Source: Vibrio sp. HI00D65
Lineage (GTDB): Bacteria; Pseudomonadota; Gammaproteobacteria; Enterobacterales; Vibrionaceae
Assembly (NCBI RefSeq): GCF_001635455.1
Contig: NZ_LWEH01000011.1
Span: forward strand, 1 to 64,000
Length of the DNA stretch: 64,000 nucleotides
Direction of reading: 5' to 3'
Shown here: one piece after another, positions 35,421-45,042 of the stretch
How the letters are laid out: every line of letters starts with the position of its first letter
Position numbering within the stretch: position 1 is the first letter of the stretch
Notes under the pieces: model-generated
Told to the model about the DNA's origin: nothing
Seen by the model: only the letters and a program-made list of their open reading frames with translations
Database searches by the model: none
Position numbers and translations under genes: made by a program

Positions 35421-35655
35421 TTAACATTTATTTAATTTAAGTATTCTATCCATTAAATTTTTTAAAACTGAGATTACGCGCTCATATTCAACTGGTTTCA
35501 TTTTCATGTATGAAAACTTATTTTGTGATTTTAAGTTGTAACATAGCAATGTGTGACTTACGGGTATGATGTCTCTTCTCCGGTTAAATGAGTCTGAATA
35601 CATACGAGGTTTATTGATAATACTCTTATTTACAATGCTTCTTTCTCTAGAAAAT
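35421..35655 (-). pseudogene. C-terminal fragment upstream of the LDH2 remnant
   Basis: An open minus-strand frame reaching back to about 35655, where ISL3 debris begins. Its last part reads MKMKPVEYERVISVLKNLMD then RILKLNKC, stop. An ATG at 35603 would give 60 aa. It ends 16 bases before the dehydrogenase fragment, so the two were one operon cut by the insertion. Family unknown. Confidence 0.4.
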
Positions 35656-35710
35656 TAGTGGTTTACCTTGCCGTTATTATCTTCCACATTGTTTCACTTT
35701 AAAGGGCAAT

Positions 35711-36810
35711 GTGTTAAGTCTATTTTCAATAGAAGAAGCCTCTCCATCGCTATTAGTTCGTTGTCGTCGAGACAGGCGGTTTAAAGTTAAGAAGCCGATG
35801 GCAGACTCTCCATGCACCGTCGAGCACTACATTCGAAGGCGGATTCAAGCTCTTCCTGTTAGTGGCCGACCATGTACGATTGAAGTAGAGTTCGCTCAGA
35901 CTCGAGATCAAACCGGTAGAAGGTTGATTGAACCTACTGAATATGTTGCCAAAGGAAGTCGTTACACGGCCCGATTTTGCAAGTTCATCAGCGGTTTATG
36001 CCGCCATATGAGTATCCATGCTGTTTCTCAACATTTAGGCATTCGCTGGGAAACCGTCCAGAATATCGATAAGGAGTACTTACGAGCGAGCTTACCTTCC
36101 TTGGAGCCTGAGAAATTGACCAACCTAATGCATATTGGTGTTGATGAGGTAACACGAGCGAAGAGGCATGACTATATGAGGGGGGTATATGACCTAGTTT
36201 CTGGCCACCTCATTTGGACAGAGCATGGTCGAAAAGCCAAAGTGCTCATCACTTTTTTAAGCGGTTATCAGTAACAACGAGAGAGGGGATTAAGGCAGTT
36301 TCAATGGATATGGGGTAAGCTTATCAATCAGCTGTTAGGAAAATGTTGCCCAACGCAGATATCGTCTTCGATCGATTTCATATGATGCAAAACTACTGCA
36401 TTTTAATGAAAAAAGAGAGAGCAAAAGCGTTTAAGAACGGCTCCCACGAGGAGAAGACAATGCTCAAAGGCATGCTCTTTCTCTTACTGAAAAATGCGAT
36501 CAAGTTGAATGATAAACAATCCAACAGACTTGACGATTTACTCGAAAGCAATAAGACCCTATGCATCATTTATATGCTGAAAGAGCAGCTACAAGCGATT
36601 TGGGACGAGCCTTGTTACAACACAATGGTGGCTGCACTCGAGCTTGGAGTCGTCTTGTGAAATCCACTCGAATTCTCTCATTAAGTAACTTTGCCGATGA
36701 ACTTCTATAAAGGAAGGTTGGTATCTTTAACTACGCGAAGTACAAATTAACTAACGCTCGAGTAGAGGCTGGAAATGTCTCTATTTGTTGGCTCAGGCGA
36801 AGAGCTTTTT
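35711..36810 (+). pseudogene. ISL3-family transposase, frameshifted
   Basis: Part one (to 36274): an early C-rich region, then FISGLCRHMSIHAVSQHLGI, HIGVDEVTRAKRHDYM and GVYDLVSGHLIWTEHGRKAK, the ISL3 DDE block. Part two, in other frames: LPNADIVFDRFHMMQNY, MLKGMLFLLLKNAIKL and YMLKEQLQAIWDE, then NYAKYKLTNARVEAGNVS near 36750. At least three frame breaks occur, the end is ragged, and no right inverted repeat was found. A dead element. Confidence 0.85.
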
Positions 36811-37977
36811 TATAGGGGAAATGACTCGGTTCGAAGTACGCAAGAGCTTTTGCTCTGAATTGTTTCGGTGCATAAATGTGTTAAGGAAGAGCACCCCACG
36901 TTTGTAAACATGTGCCGATTCTCTCGGAGCTACAACTATTGCCATAGTGGATTTCCAATTCCCAACCATAACACTCCACATTAAGCATCTTCGAGACTAA
37001 AAGCGCAATCGACTCGCTCTCTTAAAAGAAATGAGCCATTTGGGGCGGCCGAGTTCCCCCCGAACTCAATCTGTTCCAGACGCATAGGCAAAGGTTTGTA
37101 GATTCTGGTGTGATTGTAAATCAACCAATTTCAGTTTGTTATGTAAAAAATCAATAGCTTGACCACTGATAGATAGGCCGTATTTCAATGTGCAAAACAT
37201 ACAAATAAAGTATTCAACGTCGCCTGTGGCAATATCGCCATAGTGGTTTTCAATTGGTTGTTATTTGTATTACATGGAGGGCATTCACCAGTAAATATCC
37301 GTCAATTTAAAGAAAAACAAGAGTTAAAATTTACCAGGGTTGTTGAGATAGCCACTGCAAGCAGCGACCTAAAAGTAGTTCACCTATTAGTTAATCAAGT
37401 GGATGTATGCTTTAAATAGCAGAGATTAAAGATGGTGCTATTCAGTCATCAAACGGAATGAAAGTTTATTAGTTTCCTGATGCAAACTTTCAATATCTCG
37501 AAAGACATTTTTGCTGGGCGATGTGCTTGAAGTTTGTGGCAGATAGAAAAAGATCTCTAGGCGTATTACTGGCTTTGCACAAAACGTAATGCACTCTGAT
37601 AGTTAAGCTCAGCGGATTATTTTACTTTCAATGTCAGCTGCCAGGATAAATTGTAACGAGAGCTTGTGATCCTTGATCACGCACCTTCTGCCGATGATAA
37701 GCCTGACACTCCACTGAGCGCTTAGATTCTTTAATTTTTCTTATTATGTTGTTAAAGCGCTTAATAATAATGTATTAGTCTTTTATGGGAAATTAACTTG
37801 GTTTTTAATTTTAATAATTACTCAGTCATTGGTTTTTTATTCTTTTGTTTTGGTCTGATCGCTACTGTTTTTGGTATATAAATGCTTTTTACTTTTTACG
37901 CTTGAAATGTCTAAGCAAGGGGGGATAATTAGATATATAACATTATGTTAACATTCACTCGTTCATGGAGAAGAGCA
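36811..37977. other. Right edge of the accessory region, debris and AT-rich DNA
   Basis: One coding fragment at 37066-37260 is listed. Around 36935 and 37230 two related 24-bp pieces (GCCATAGTGG with flanking bases) occur. From about 37700 on, the DNA is AT-rich and probably holds the promoter of the dioxygenase gene. Nothing else is supportable. Confidence 0.45.
37066..37260 (-). pseudogene. C-terminal fragment of an unidentified protein
   Basis: 65-codon frame without start: IENHYGDIATGDVEYFICMF, then TLKYGLSISGQAIDFLHNKL, KLVDLQSHQNLQTFAYASGT, stop. It looks like a true coding remnant. No family recognised. Confidence 0.3.
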
Positions 37978-38610
37978 ATGAGAGATACATTTTTGATAGA
38001 AGCTTTTCAAACACCGCAAGGTGTAGCCGAAGAGCTCCAACCGTATTTTGATAATTTAGATATGGATATTTATATTGATAGCAAGCATCGTTTTCGCTCA
38101 TATGCTCGTTTTCAATTTGAGAATGACAAAATTGTACGTCTGCCTCATTCCAAGTTCGTACAGTCTTCAGACGTGAATCGAGTTCTTGGTGATGTAGAGC
38201 GAGATTTCCCCAAAATGGAACAGAGATTAGTAGAAACTGAACAATTTCAACGTCTACTCAAATCATTTATAGAAAGAACCGGGTCAGACAAAGATCATGC
38301 TGTGGTTGATGTTCACCAAATCCGTGTGACTTGTGATTCAGATGCTACGAGTTCTCCTGCTCCTGAAGGGATACATCAAGATGGTTTTAATTTCGTAGGT
38401 ATATTTTGTGTACGTCGTAAAAACATATCTGGAGGGGCTACCCAAATATTTAAATCACAAGTCGAACAGCATCCTCACCTCAATACGATTCTTGAGGAAA
38501 ATCAGTTTGTGATTCTTAACGATCAACGTTATTTTCACCATATTTCAGAAACACTCTCAAGTGAACCAGGTCAAAAAGGAGTTCGTGATGTCTTCGTTTT
38601 TACCGCCTAA
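37978..38610 (+). CDS. 2OG-Fe(II) dioxygenase (BsmA/IDO-like family)
   Basis: 210 aa from ATG 37978, chosen for GGAGAAGAG just upstream; an in-frame ATG at 37945 lacks one. Matches the 2OG-Fe dioxygenase family that hydroxylates free amino acids: the metal motif HQDG (in GIHQDGFNFV), distal His in YFHHISE, and the C-terminal strand VRDVFVFT. The protein is cytoplasmic. Its last 23 bases overlap the PLP-enzyme gene, whose ribosome site AAAAGGAG lies inside this gene, so the two are translationally coupled. It may hydroxylate an amino acid that the PLP enzyme then uses (inference). First core gene to the right of the accessory region. Confidence 0.82.
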   Translation: MRDTFLIEAFQTPQGVAEELQPYFDNLDMDIYIDSKHRFRSYARFQFENDKIVRLPHSKFVQSSDVNRVLGDVERDFPKMEQRLVETEQFQRLLKSFIERTGSDKDHAVVDVHQIRVTCDSDATSSPAPEGIHQDGFNFVGIFCVRRKNISGGATQIFKSQVEQHPHLNTILEENQFVILNDQRYFHHISETLSSEPGQKGVRDVFVFTA

Positions 38611-39844
38611 TTTAGATACTTTAAACATTATACGACAACAGTTTAGCGCTCTTAATCAACATTTTGGCGCCAAGCCTGTTACCTTTTTTGATGGCCCTGG
38701 CGGAGCACAGGTTCCAGAAAGTGTTCTAGCGTCTATGACTGAATATTTAGGGCATTTTAATTCAAACTTAGGTGGGCATTATTTTTCTAGCCAGAAAACT
38801 ACAGCTCTGGTGCAGCACGCTAGGGAGGCTGCGCAGGCTATGCTCAACGCTGAGTCTTCAGGTAACATCGTATTCGGTGCAAATATGACTTCGTTGACAT
38901 TTCAACTTAGCCGAGCAATCAGCCGCGATTGGCAGGCTGGCGATGAGGTGATTGTTACTGCGCTAGACCATTACTCAAATGTATCGAGCTGGCAACAAGC
39001 AGCAGACGATAAAGGCGCGATTGTTCACCAAGTTCGTGTCGACGAGTCAGATTGCAGCCTAGATATGGCACACTTTGAGTCGCTACTGAACGAGAAAACC
39101 AAACTGGTTGCTGTGACCTTTGCTTCAAACACCACCGGTTCAATTGTTGATGTCGCGAAAGTTATAGAGCTTGCACACCAACACGGCGCTCAGGTGTATG
39201 TTGATGCTGTGCACTATGCGCCACACCATTTGATTGACGTTCAGCAGTTGAATTGTGACTTCTTAGCGTGTTCGGCATACAAGTTTTTCGGTCCTCATCT
39301 TGGAATTGCTTACATAGGCCCCCAATGGTTGCATACATTAAAGCCATACAAAGTTGAACCTGCGACCAACATTGGTCCTGGCCGGTTCGAGACTGGAACA
39401 CAAAGCTTTGAGGCCTTAGCTGGTTTTACCGCTACAGTGGAATACTTGGCACAGTTTGGTGAGCCTACGGGTTCATTACGTTCTCGCTTAGAGCAAAGCT
39501 ACGCGCTTTATAATAAGCATGAAAGCCAATTGAGCGAATACTTCCTAAAGCGCTTGGGCGATCTTGAAGGCGCCAAACTCTACGGTAAGACAGAGTTTGA
39601 TTCAAACTTAAGAACGCCAACATTCGCCATTACCTTTGATAACCACTCTCCAGAATTTATCGCTAAGAAGCTGGGCGAGCATAACATCTGTGTGTGGAAC
39701 GGACACTTCTACGCATTAGGTTTAGTGAAGCAGTTGGGTATTGAAGAGCAGGGTGTAGTGCGTATTGGTTGTATGCATTACAACTCGATTGAAGAAATAG
39801 ACCTACTGTTCAACGTGCTTGAGGGCATTGTTAGAAATAACTAA
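38588..39844 (+). CDS. Cysteine-desulfurase-like class V aminotransferase (VC1184 subfamily)
   Basis: 418 aa from ATG 38588, preceded by AAAAGGAG at good spacing. Class V PLP fold: FFDGPGGAQVPESVL, ALDHYSNVSSW, VTFASNTTGSI, VYVDAVHYAPHH with the PLP Asp, and the Schiff-base Lys in FLACSAYKFFGPHLG. It belongs to the VC1184 subfamily of desulfurase-like proteins, whose substrate is unknown. The usual catalytic Cys loop of IscS/SufS (with RxGxHC) is not evident; the C-terminal RIGCMHYNSIEE is the family end. Coupled to the dioxygenase; a strong terminator follows. Confidence 0.9.
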   Translation: MSSFLPPNLDTLNIIRQQFSALNQHFGAKPVTFFDGPGGAQVPESVLASMTEYLGHFNSNLGGHYFSSQKTTALVQHAREAAQAMLNAESSGNIVFGANMTSLTFQLSRAISRDWQAGDEVIVTALDHYSNVSSWQQAADDKGAIVHQVRVDESDCSLDMAHFESLLNEKTKLVAVTFASNTTGSIVDVAKVIELAHQHGAQVYVDAVHYAPHHLIDVQQLNCDFLACSAYKFFGPHLGIAYIGPQWLHTLKPYKVEPATNIGPGRFETGTQSFEALAGFTATVEYLAQFGEPTGSLRSRLEQSYALYNKHESQLSEYFLKRLGDLEGAKLYGKTEFDSNLRTPTFAITFDNHSPEFIAKKLGEHNICVWNGHFYALGLVKQLGIEEQGVVRIGCMHYNSIEEIDLLFNVLEGIVRNN

Positions 39845-39863
39845 AAGCGGGTTACAGAATTAG

Positions 39864-39916
39864 AAAAGAGCATACTTCTCTCAAGAATATTGAGTCGGGA
39901 GTATGCTCTTTTTTTT
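39864..39916 (+). terminator. Terminator of the dioxygenase-PLP operon
   Basis: Long stem AAAAGAGCATACTTCTC with GGGAGTATGCTCTTTT (39864-39880, 39897-39912), one mismatch, then a T-run. Confidence 0.88.
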
Positions 39917-39982
39917 GACCTTGCTTAGGGGACTCGCGTCAGTGAGTCGGACAAGCTATAGATCCATCAAGCTATGGCTTGA

Positions 39983-40175
39983 TTAAGAAAGGTGCTCAAC
40001 AATCGCGACACCCACAGCGTGTGCACTTGTCGGGTTTTGACCAGTAATCACTCGCTCATCAGCAATCACAAGCTCTTGCCAAGGTGGAACCTTGTTGAAA
40101 CGCGCTGCCCCGCGAACTAGCGACTGTTCCAGTAGGAATGGAATGTCGTTGATGGTGCCAAAGTCGCTCTTTTGT
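39983..40175 (-). pseudogene. 3' fragment of a DJ-1/PfpI-family gene
   Basis: The minus strand reads INDIPFLLEQSLVRGAARF then ELVIADERVITGQNPTSAHA and VGVAIVEHLS, stop. VITGQNPTSAHAVG is the C-terminal signature of PfpI-like glutamine-amidotransferase-fold proteins. About 150 N-terminal residues, including the Cys elbow, are missing. It joins the LysR fragment head to head at about 40165-40180, which marks a deletion that removed both 5' ends. Confidence 0.75.
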
Positions 40176-40564
40176 TCACGAGTAAAGTGTATATCGACAA
40201 ATATGGTGCTTCCACTAATCCAGAACAGTTAAAACAACATAGCTGTATTATTACTAATAGTGACCAATGGCCGTTTGAGCAAAATGGAAAGCCATTGAAT
40301 GCGGTAAGAGTGTATGGTCGTTGGAGAAGTAACAACTCAAGTGCGGTACTGAAAGCTTGTGAAGAGGGACTCAGCGTTGTGTACCTTCCTAGAAGCAGTT
40401 TTAATGGCGGGCTAACCAATGGCAAGCTGGTTCCGGTGCTAGAAGAGTATTGGGGCTCAGGTACAAGCAGTTGGATTGTTTATCAGAACCGACGCTTTTT
40501 GCCTCAGAGAGCACGGCTAGCGATAGACTTCTTGGTCTCTTATTTTTCTGATTGGGATGAGTAG
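40166..40564 (+). pseudogene. 3' fragment of a LysR-type regulator
   Basis: Reads VYIDKYGASTNPEQLKQHSC, then WPFEQNGKPLNAVRVYGRWR, ACEEGLSVVYLPRSSF and RARLAIDFLVSYFSDW: the second half of a LysR effector domain. The DNA-binding half is absent. It was divergent from a PfpI-like gene before the deletion, a common regulator-enzyme pair. A TTG at 40172 could start a 130-aa peptide but this is unlikely to be meaningful. Confidence 0.75.
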
Positions 40565-40852
40565 TGCTGTCTAAGCTAAGAAGCTAGGACAGATAGAAAC
40601 CAAGGAAGGCAAAAGATAGAAAAGTTAATCATTACATTGCTATAGGTTATCTATTTTTGTTTTTTGGCGCGCGTAATCAGGTTGAGATGCTTGTCTACTT
40701 TTGGTAACTCGTGCTAACGATTGATTTGTAGAGAAGCAATCAACAGTACGATATACTACACGGTATATTAATGTCCCTTGACGCTTGAAAGCTTCTGTGG
40801 AAAGGTTAGTGGGATATGTTGCAATGCTCCAGTGATGAAGTATAGCTAGAGT

Positions 40853-42115
40853 ATGGAGTTGGTAATGTCTTCAATAAATTTCGAATCTACGTACGGCGTA
40901 ATTATTATTCAAGATATGAATGTGGTTAGTGTTGATGCCAACTACGCTCGTATTTATGGGTACCAATCTCCAGAAGAGTTAAAGTCCCAAATTGATAGCT
41001 TTCTTGATCTCATATCAGAAGACTTTCATGTCGCTGCCTACAAAAACTACCTTGAAACCGTCAGTGGTCAACGCGATCCTCAAGTTCACACCTTTACCAA
41101 TGTGGATCGTAGTGGCAGAGAGTTTACGGTGTTTTCTATTGATCATGTGACCGAATGGCAAGGAAGACCTGCATTACAAGTGACGGTGATCGACTTGAGC
41201 CCTGCGATTCAATTGCAGAATATGATGCGCAAGCAAGACCAGATGTATCAAGACATGATTATGAAATCAGGGCAGGGAATATTAGTGCACCGAGATTTCA
41301 AACCTTTGATGGTGAATCAGTCTTGGGTGAACCTGCAAGGTGGTAAGTCGATAGAGCAGGTATTGCAGCTCGATTCTATTCTCGATTTAGTGCCACAACA
41401 AAATGTAGAAAGTATCTGTCAGCGTTATCAAGCGGTGATATCGGGTGAACCATCAGGCACCAGTAATGTGGTAGAGAATATTGGCTTAGATGGTGTCCAT
41501 CGTTTCTTTAATATCTATGACAATTCGATTATTTGGGAAGGTCAGCCAGCTGTACAGGTTGTACTTGAAGATGTCACCCAAAAGGTGATGTTGGAAAAGC
41601 AGCTCGTGCATCAAGCGCACTACGATGAGATGACGGACTTACTCAATCGCCGTGCCATTTATGAGTGGTTTAGAGAGCACGTGGCTTCTGAAAATCATCT
41701 CGTGTGTATGCTGCTCGATATTGATGATTTTAAATCGATTAATGATACATACGGTCACATGGTCGGTGACGAGGTGATTTGTGCATTAGCCAATATTACC
41801 AAGCGCAGTGTCGAGAGTGTGGGTGGCGTCGCGGGTCGCTGGGGTGGTGAAGAGTTTATAGTCTTTATTCCGAATGCAACGGCAGGAATGTCACATGAAA
41901 TCTCTGAACAAATTCGCCAACAGTTTAATCAAGCTGAGTTCAAAATCGACGAACAAACTCGATTTAATTCGAGTGTCAGTATTGGAGTGAGCGATAGCCG
42001 TGCGTGTGAAGAGGGTATGACGATTGATGCTTTGGTTAACCTTACCGACCAATCACTTTATCGCGCCAAAGCCAATGGTAAAAACTGTGTAGAAGGGGGC
42101 ATGGTCGCGCTTTAG
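40853..42115 (+). CDS. PAS-PAS-GGDEF diguanylate cyclase
   Basis: 420 aa, soluble. Two PAS-like regions: about 5-120 (IIIQDMNVVSVDANYARIYG ... FTVFSIDHVTEWQGRPALQV) and 125-245 (GILVHRDFKPLMVNQSWVNL ... IIWEGQPAVQVVLEDVTQ). The GGDEF domain is at 250-420 with DEMTDLLNRRA, LLDIDDFKSINDTYGHMVGD and the active motif RWGGEEF. No RxxD inhibitory site is seen five residues before it. It makes c-di-GMP in response to a PAS signal. ATG 40853 is used; Met5 is an alternative. It is a single gene with a shared terminator behind. Confidence 0.93.
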   Translation: MELVMSSINFESTYGVIIIQDMNVVSVDANYARIYGYQSPEELKSQIDSFLDLISEDFHVAAYKNYLETVSGQRDPQVHTFTNVDRSGREFTVFSIDHVTEWQGRPALQVTVIDLSPAIQLQNMMRKQDQMYQDMIMKSGQGILVHRDFKPLMVNQSWVNLQGGKSIEQVLQLDSILDLVPQQNVESICQRYQAVISGEPSGTSNVVENIGLDGVHRFFNIYDNSIIWEGQPAVQVVLEDVTQKVMLEKQLVHQAHYDEMTDLLNRRAIYEWFREHVASENHLVCMLLDIDDFKSINDTYGHMVGDEVICALANITKRSVESVGGVAGRWGGEEFIVFIPNATAGMSHEISEQIRQQFNQAEFKIDEQTRFNSSVSIGVSDSRACEEGMTIDALVNLTDQSLYRAKANGKNCVEGGMVAL

Positions 42116-42158
42116 TCTTTGCTCGTTATTTTTTAAAGCGGATCGTCCCATCTGAAAT

Positions 42159-42194
42159 AAAAATGCCCTGAAGCAGAAGTATCAGGGCATTTTT
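42159..42194. terminator. Bidirectional terminator between the GGDEF and DUF2797 genes
   Basis: Perfect 13-bp stem AAAAATGCCCTGA/TCAGGGCATTTTT (42159-42171, 42182-42194). Serves convergent genes from both sides. Confidence 0.9.
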
Positions 42195-42223
42195 GTATCT
42201 CACTTTTAATGGTGCTCTGCTGT

Positions 42224-43060
42224 TTAAGCAGAAACCTCAACTTCGTAAGAACCAAATTTACGGATGTTAATCACGCCCGTATCTAGGATTAGGTATTGGC
42301 CTTTAATGCCTTGCAGAACACCAGATACTTCAGGGTTCTTATCGAAGTTATGCGAAACAATCTTCACTGGGTGCTGTTCAACTGGGTAGCTTAGTGAAGT
42401 GATGTTTTCACTTAATACTTCGATAGCATCGTTACCGAATTTTGCTTTGATCTCTTGGATCTTATCTTCAACCAGTGGAAGCAGCTCTTTTGCTTTCTGT
42501 ATCAGTTCCATGTTGTCACCATCGCCTTTCAGCAGTGTGCGCCAGTTGGTCTTATCTGCAATGTGTTTTGCTAACTCAACTTCGATCAGGCCAGAGATTT
42601 GGCGAGTTTTTACCTTAAGGATTGGTAGGCCTTGTGTTGCGCCTTGGTCAATCCAGCGGGTCGGGATCTGCGTATGACGAGTAATACCCACTTTTAGGCT
42701 TGATGTGTTCGACAGGTAAACGAAGTGATCAACCATGCAGTTTGCTTCGCCCCATTCAGGTTCACGACAGGTGCCTTCATCGTAGTGGCAAGTCTCTGGC
42801 TTGATGATGCACATGTCGCAGCTTGCCAGCTTTTTCATACATACAAAGCAATGGCCTTGAGAGTAGCTTTTCTTGGTTTTCTTGCCACACGAGCAGCAAA
42901 AAATATTACCAGTGTGAGTTAGGTTGATGGTTTTACCAATCAGAGGATTTAGCTCTACAAACTCTTCGCCTACAGGCAAACGGTAGGTTACCGCGCCATC
43001 CAGGGAAGCACTCATCTTCTTGAGTGTTCCTTTCGCTAATAAAGACATGACATTACTCAT
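42224..43060 (-). CDS. DUF2797 zinc-binding protein
   Basis: 278 aa. An N-terminal cysteine cluster, CCSCGKKTKKSYSQGHCFVC, then CDMCIIKPETCHYDEGTC, suggests two zinc sites. A GIY-YIG-like core (HFVYLSNTSSLKVGITR, and PTRWIDQGA) follows, typical of DUF2797. Function unknown; nuclease activity is possible from the fold but not shown. ATG 43060; Met5 is an alternative. It is convergent with the GGDEF gene. Confidence 0.85.
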   Translation of the reverse strand: MSNVMSLLAKGTLKKMSASLDGAVTYRLPVGEEFVELNPLIGKTINLTHTGNIFCCSCGKKTKKSYSQGHCFVCMKKLASCDMCIIKPETCHYDEGTCREPEWGEANCMVDHFVYLSNTSSLKVGITRHTQIPTRWIDQGATQGLPILKVKTRQISGLIEVELAKHIADKTNWRTLLKGDGDNMELIQKAKELLPLVEDKIQEIKAKFGNDAIEVLSENITSLSYPVEQHPVKIVSHNFDKNPEVSGVLQGIKGQYLILDTGVINIRKFGSYEVEVSA

Positions 43061-43472
43061 TGTATTTTGATTGTTATTTCGCCGGCTCGCTTGCCTTGTA
43101 ATCAGGCAATACGGCTAACGATGATTATGCGATGAGTATAACAAATGGCGCCTGTTTTTATACGCAATATCACTTGATTCTCTACGTAAATAATATGTTG
43201 CCTATCGGCTGGACACGTGTTGTGCCAGGTGTGGCGTGGAGGTGGCTTTTAGAATGGCAATGATTACGTGATAAGGATGTAAATACCCAAACAATAAAGG
43301 TGGCGAGGTGCCACCAAAAAGGGAAATCTTTTTAAATGCCCGAGTAGTGATAACCTCGAGTAAATGATGGTTTCAAATAGAGTGGGCATTTTTATACTGG
43401 CTGAGCGGGGGAACTGCCGCCAGTTAAGTCAAAGCTTTTGCTTATGCAGCTCTCTTTATCAGCGTTAACTTC
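43061..43472. other. Intergenic 410 bp
   Basis: Contains a hairpin GGTGGC/GCCACC at 43299-43315, with a short T-rich tail on the minus strand, which may terminate the INDY-type gene. The promoter of the DUF2797 gene is expected near 43080. Nothing else is supported. Confidence 0.45.
43299..43315 (-). terminator. Possible terminator of the INDY-type carrier gene
   Basis: 6-bp GC-rich perfect stem, 5-nt loop, followed by TTTATT on the minus strand, about 160 bases past the stop codon. Confidence 0.5.
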
Positions 43473-44843
43473 TTACCAGAAGATCCAAGCGAACAGTGTT
43501 AGCACTAGGATACACACTAGGTTTAGAACCATACCGATTCGCATCATCTCTTTTTGCTTGATATGACCTGAACCAAATACAATCGCGTTTGGTGGTGTTG
43601 CAACAGGTAACATAAAGGCACAAGATGCAGCGACAGCGATTAATGCAGACAGGATAACTGGCGACATACCTAGTGCTTCAGCAATGGTTGCGAATACTGG
43701 TACTAGCAGTGCAGCACTTGCTGTGTTACTCGCAAACTCTGTTAGAAATACCACGAATGCGACTACCGCTAGAATCGTTAGTAGAACACCTGCCGTCTCT
43801 AGGAAGCTACTTAGTGAGTGTGCAAGGAATACGCTGGTGCCAGTCGCTTTAAGGATGTTACTCAGACAGATACCACCACCGAATAGAATCAATACACCCC
43901 AGTCGGTTGTCTTCTCAACATCTTTCCATTCCACCGCTCGAGAAGCGCCAAGCAGTACGATTGCACCAATCGCCACTAAGCTATCGAACTTAGAGAAGCC
44001 GCCGATCATTGCGTTGATTGGCTTACCGAAAATCCATAGCGTCACTGTGAGTAGGAAGATAGACAGTGTGATTTTTTTGCTGTTTGTCCATTCTACTGGC
44101 GCGTGGTCTAGCTCAAACTTGTGGTTTAGTTTTGGCTTAGTCATCACGTAAAGAATCAACATTGCGATTGGCAATAGAATCATTGAGATTGGTAGGCCAA
44201 GTGCCATCCATTCTGTGAAGCTAAGACCAACTTCCGCAGCAGCGATTGCGTTCGGTGGGCTACCTACTAGGGTTGCGATACCACCGATAGAAGCACAGTA
44301 AGCGATACCAAGAAGCACGAACACGTAAGTATTGCGGTCTTCATTTTGGTCTACTTTGTTCATGATGCCAAGAACCAGAGGAAGCATCATAGCGGTCGTT
44401 GCTGTGTTAGAAATCCACATCGACAAACCAGCACTCACACCGAATAGCATGAATACCGCGACCGACATTCTGCCTTTTGCAATCAGCAGTACTTTGTCGG
44501 CAATCGCTTTATCAAGTTCTTGCTTGTTGAGCGCAGCAGCAAGAGCAAAACCACCCAAAAATAGGAAGATGATTGGATTGGAGAAGTTCGCCAATGCAGC
44601 GGGCGTGTTGAAGACACCAAACAGGACAGCCAAGAGTGGAACGAGCAGAGCGGTGATGCTGACATGAATAGCTTCGGTTAACCACAGAACCGCAACGAAC
44701 ACGAGAATACTCAAACCAGTATTGACTTGTGACTCGAAAGGAAGGGTGTTGAGCAAGAGTGCGAATAGCATGAAATTACCAATTAATATCATGTTGTTGC
44801 GGGTAAACAACCAGTGTTTCAGTGTAGTAAAAAGTGCCGTCAT
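43473..44843 (-). CDS. DASS-family sodium/dicarboxylate symporter (VcINDY-like)
   Basis: 456 aa, about eleven hydrophobic segments. Both Ser-Asn-Thr substrate/sodium motifs are present: WISNTATTA and EFASNTASA, each in its helix-hairpin region, with the partner loops SPPNAIAAA and TPPNAIVFG. This is the SLC13/INDY type that imports succinate, malate or fumarate with Na+. AAAGGAGCG precedes the ATG. It neighbours the malic enzyme two genes away, which fits C4-acid use. Inner membrane. Confidence 0.95.
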   Translation of the reverse strand: MTALFTTLKHWLFTRNNMILIGNFMLFALLLNTLPFESQVNTGLSILVFVAVLWLTEAIHVSITALLVPLLAVLFGVFNTPAALANFSNPIIFLFLGGFALAAALNKQELDKAIADKVLLIAKGRMSVAVFMLFGVSAGLSMWISNTATTAMMLPLVLGIMNKVDQNEDRNTYVFVLLGIAYCASIGGIATLVGSPPNAIAAAEVGLSFTEWMALGLPISMILLPIAMLILYVMTKPKLNHKFELDHAPVEWTNSKKITLSIFLLTVTLWIFGKPINAMIGGFSKFDSLVAIGAIVLLGASRAVEWKDVEKTTDWGVLILFGGGICLSNILKATGTSVFLAHSLSSFLETAGVLLTILAVVAFVVFLTEFASNTASAALLVPVFATIAEALGMSPVILSALIAVAASCAFMLPVATPPNAIVFGSGHIKQKEMMRIGMVLNLVCILVLTLFAWIFW

Positions 44844-45042
44844 AAGGCGCTCCTTTTGTTTATCCTCGTTTATTTATGCACTGGCTTACTTGAGCCGTGC
44901 TTATTGTTTTTAGAGGAATATTGACTTCATGTAGGGTTGGGCTTTGTTTAGGGAATGTTACTTAAGTTAATAAAGGAGCGTTGGTGTGTTTTTGTGTAAC
45001 AGTAGGGAAATGTGAGGCAACAAATTCAAAATGTGTAGATTT

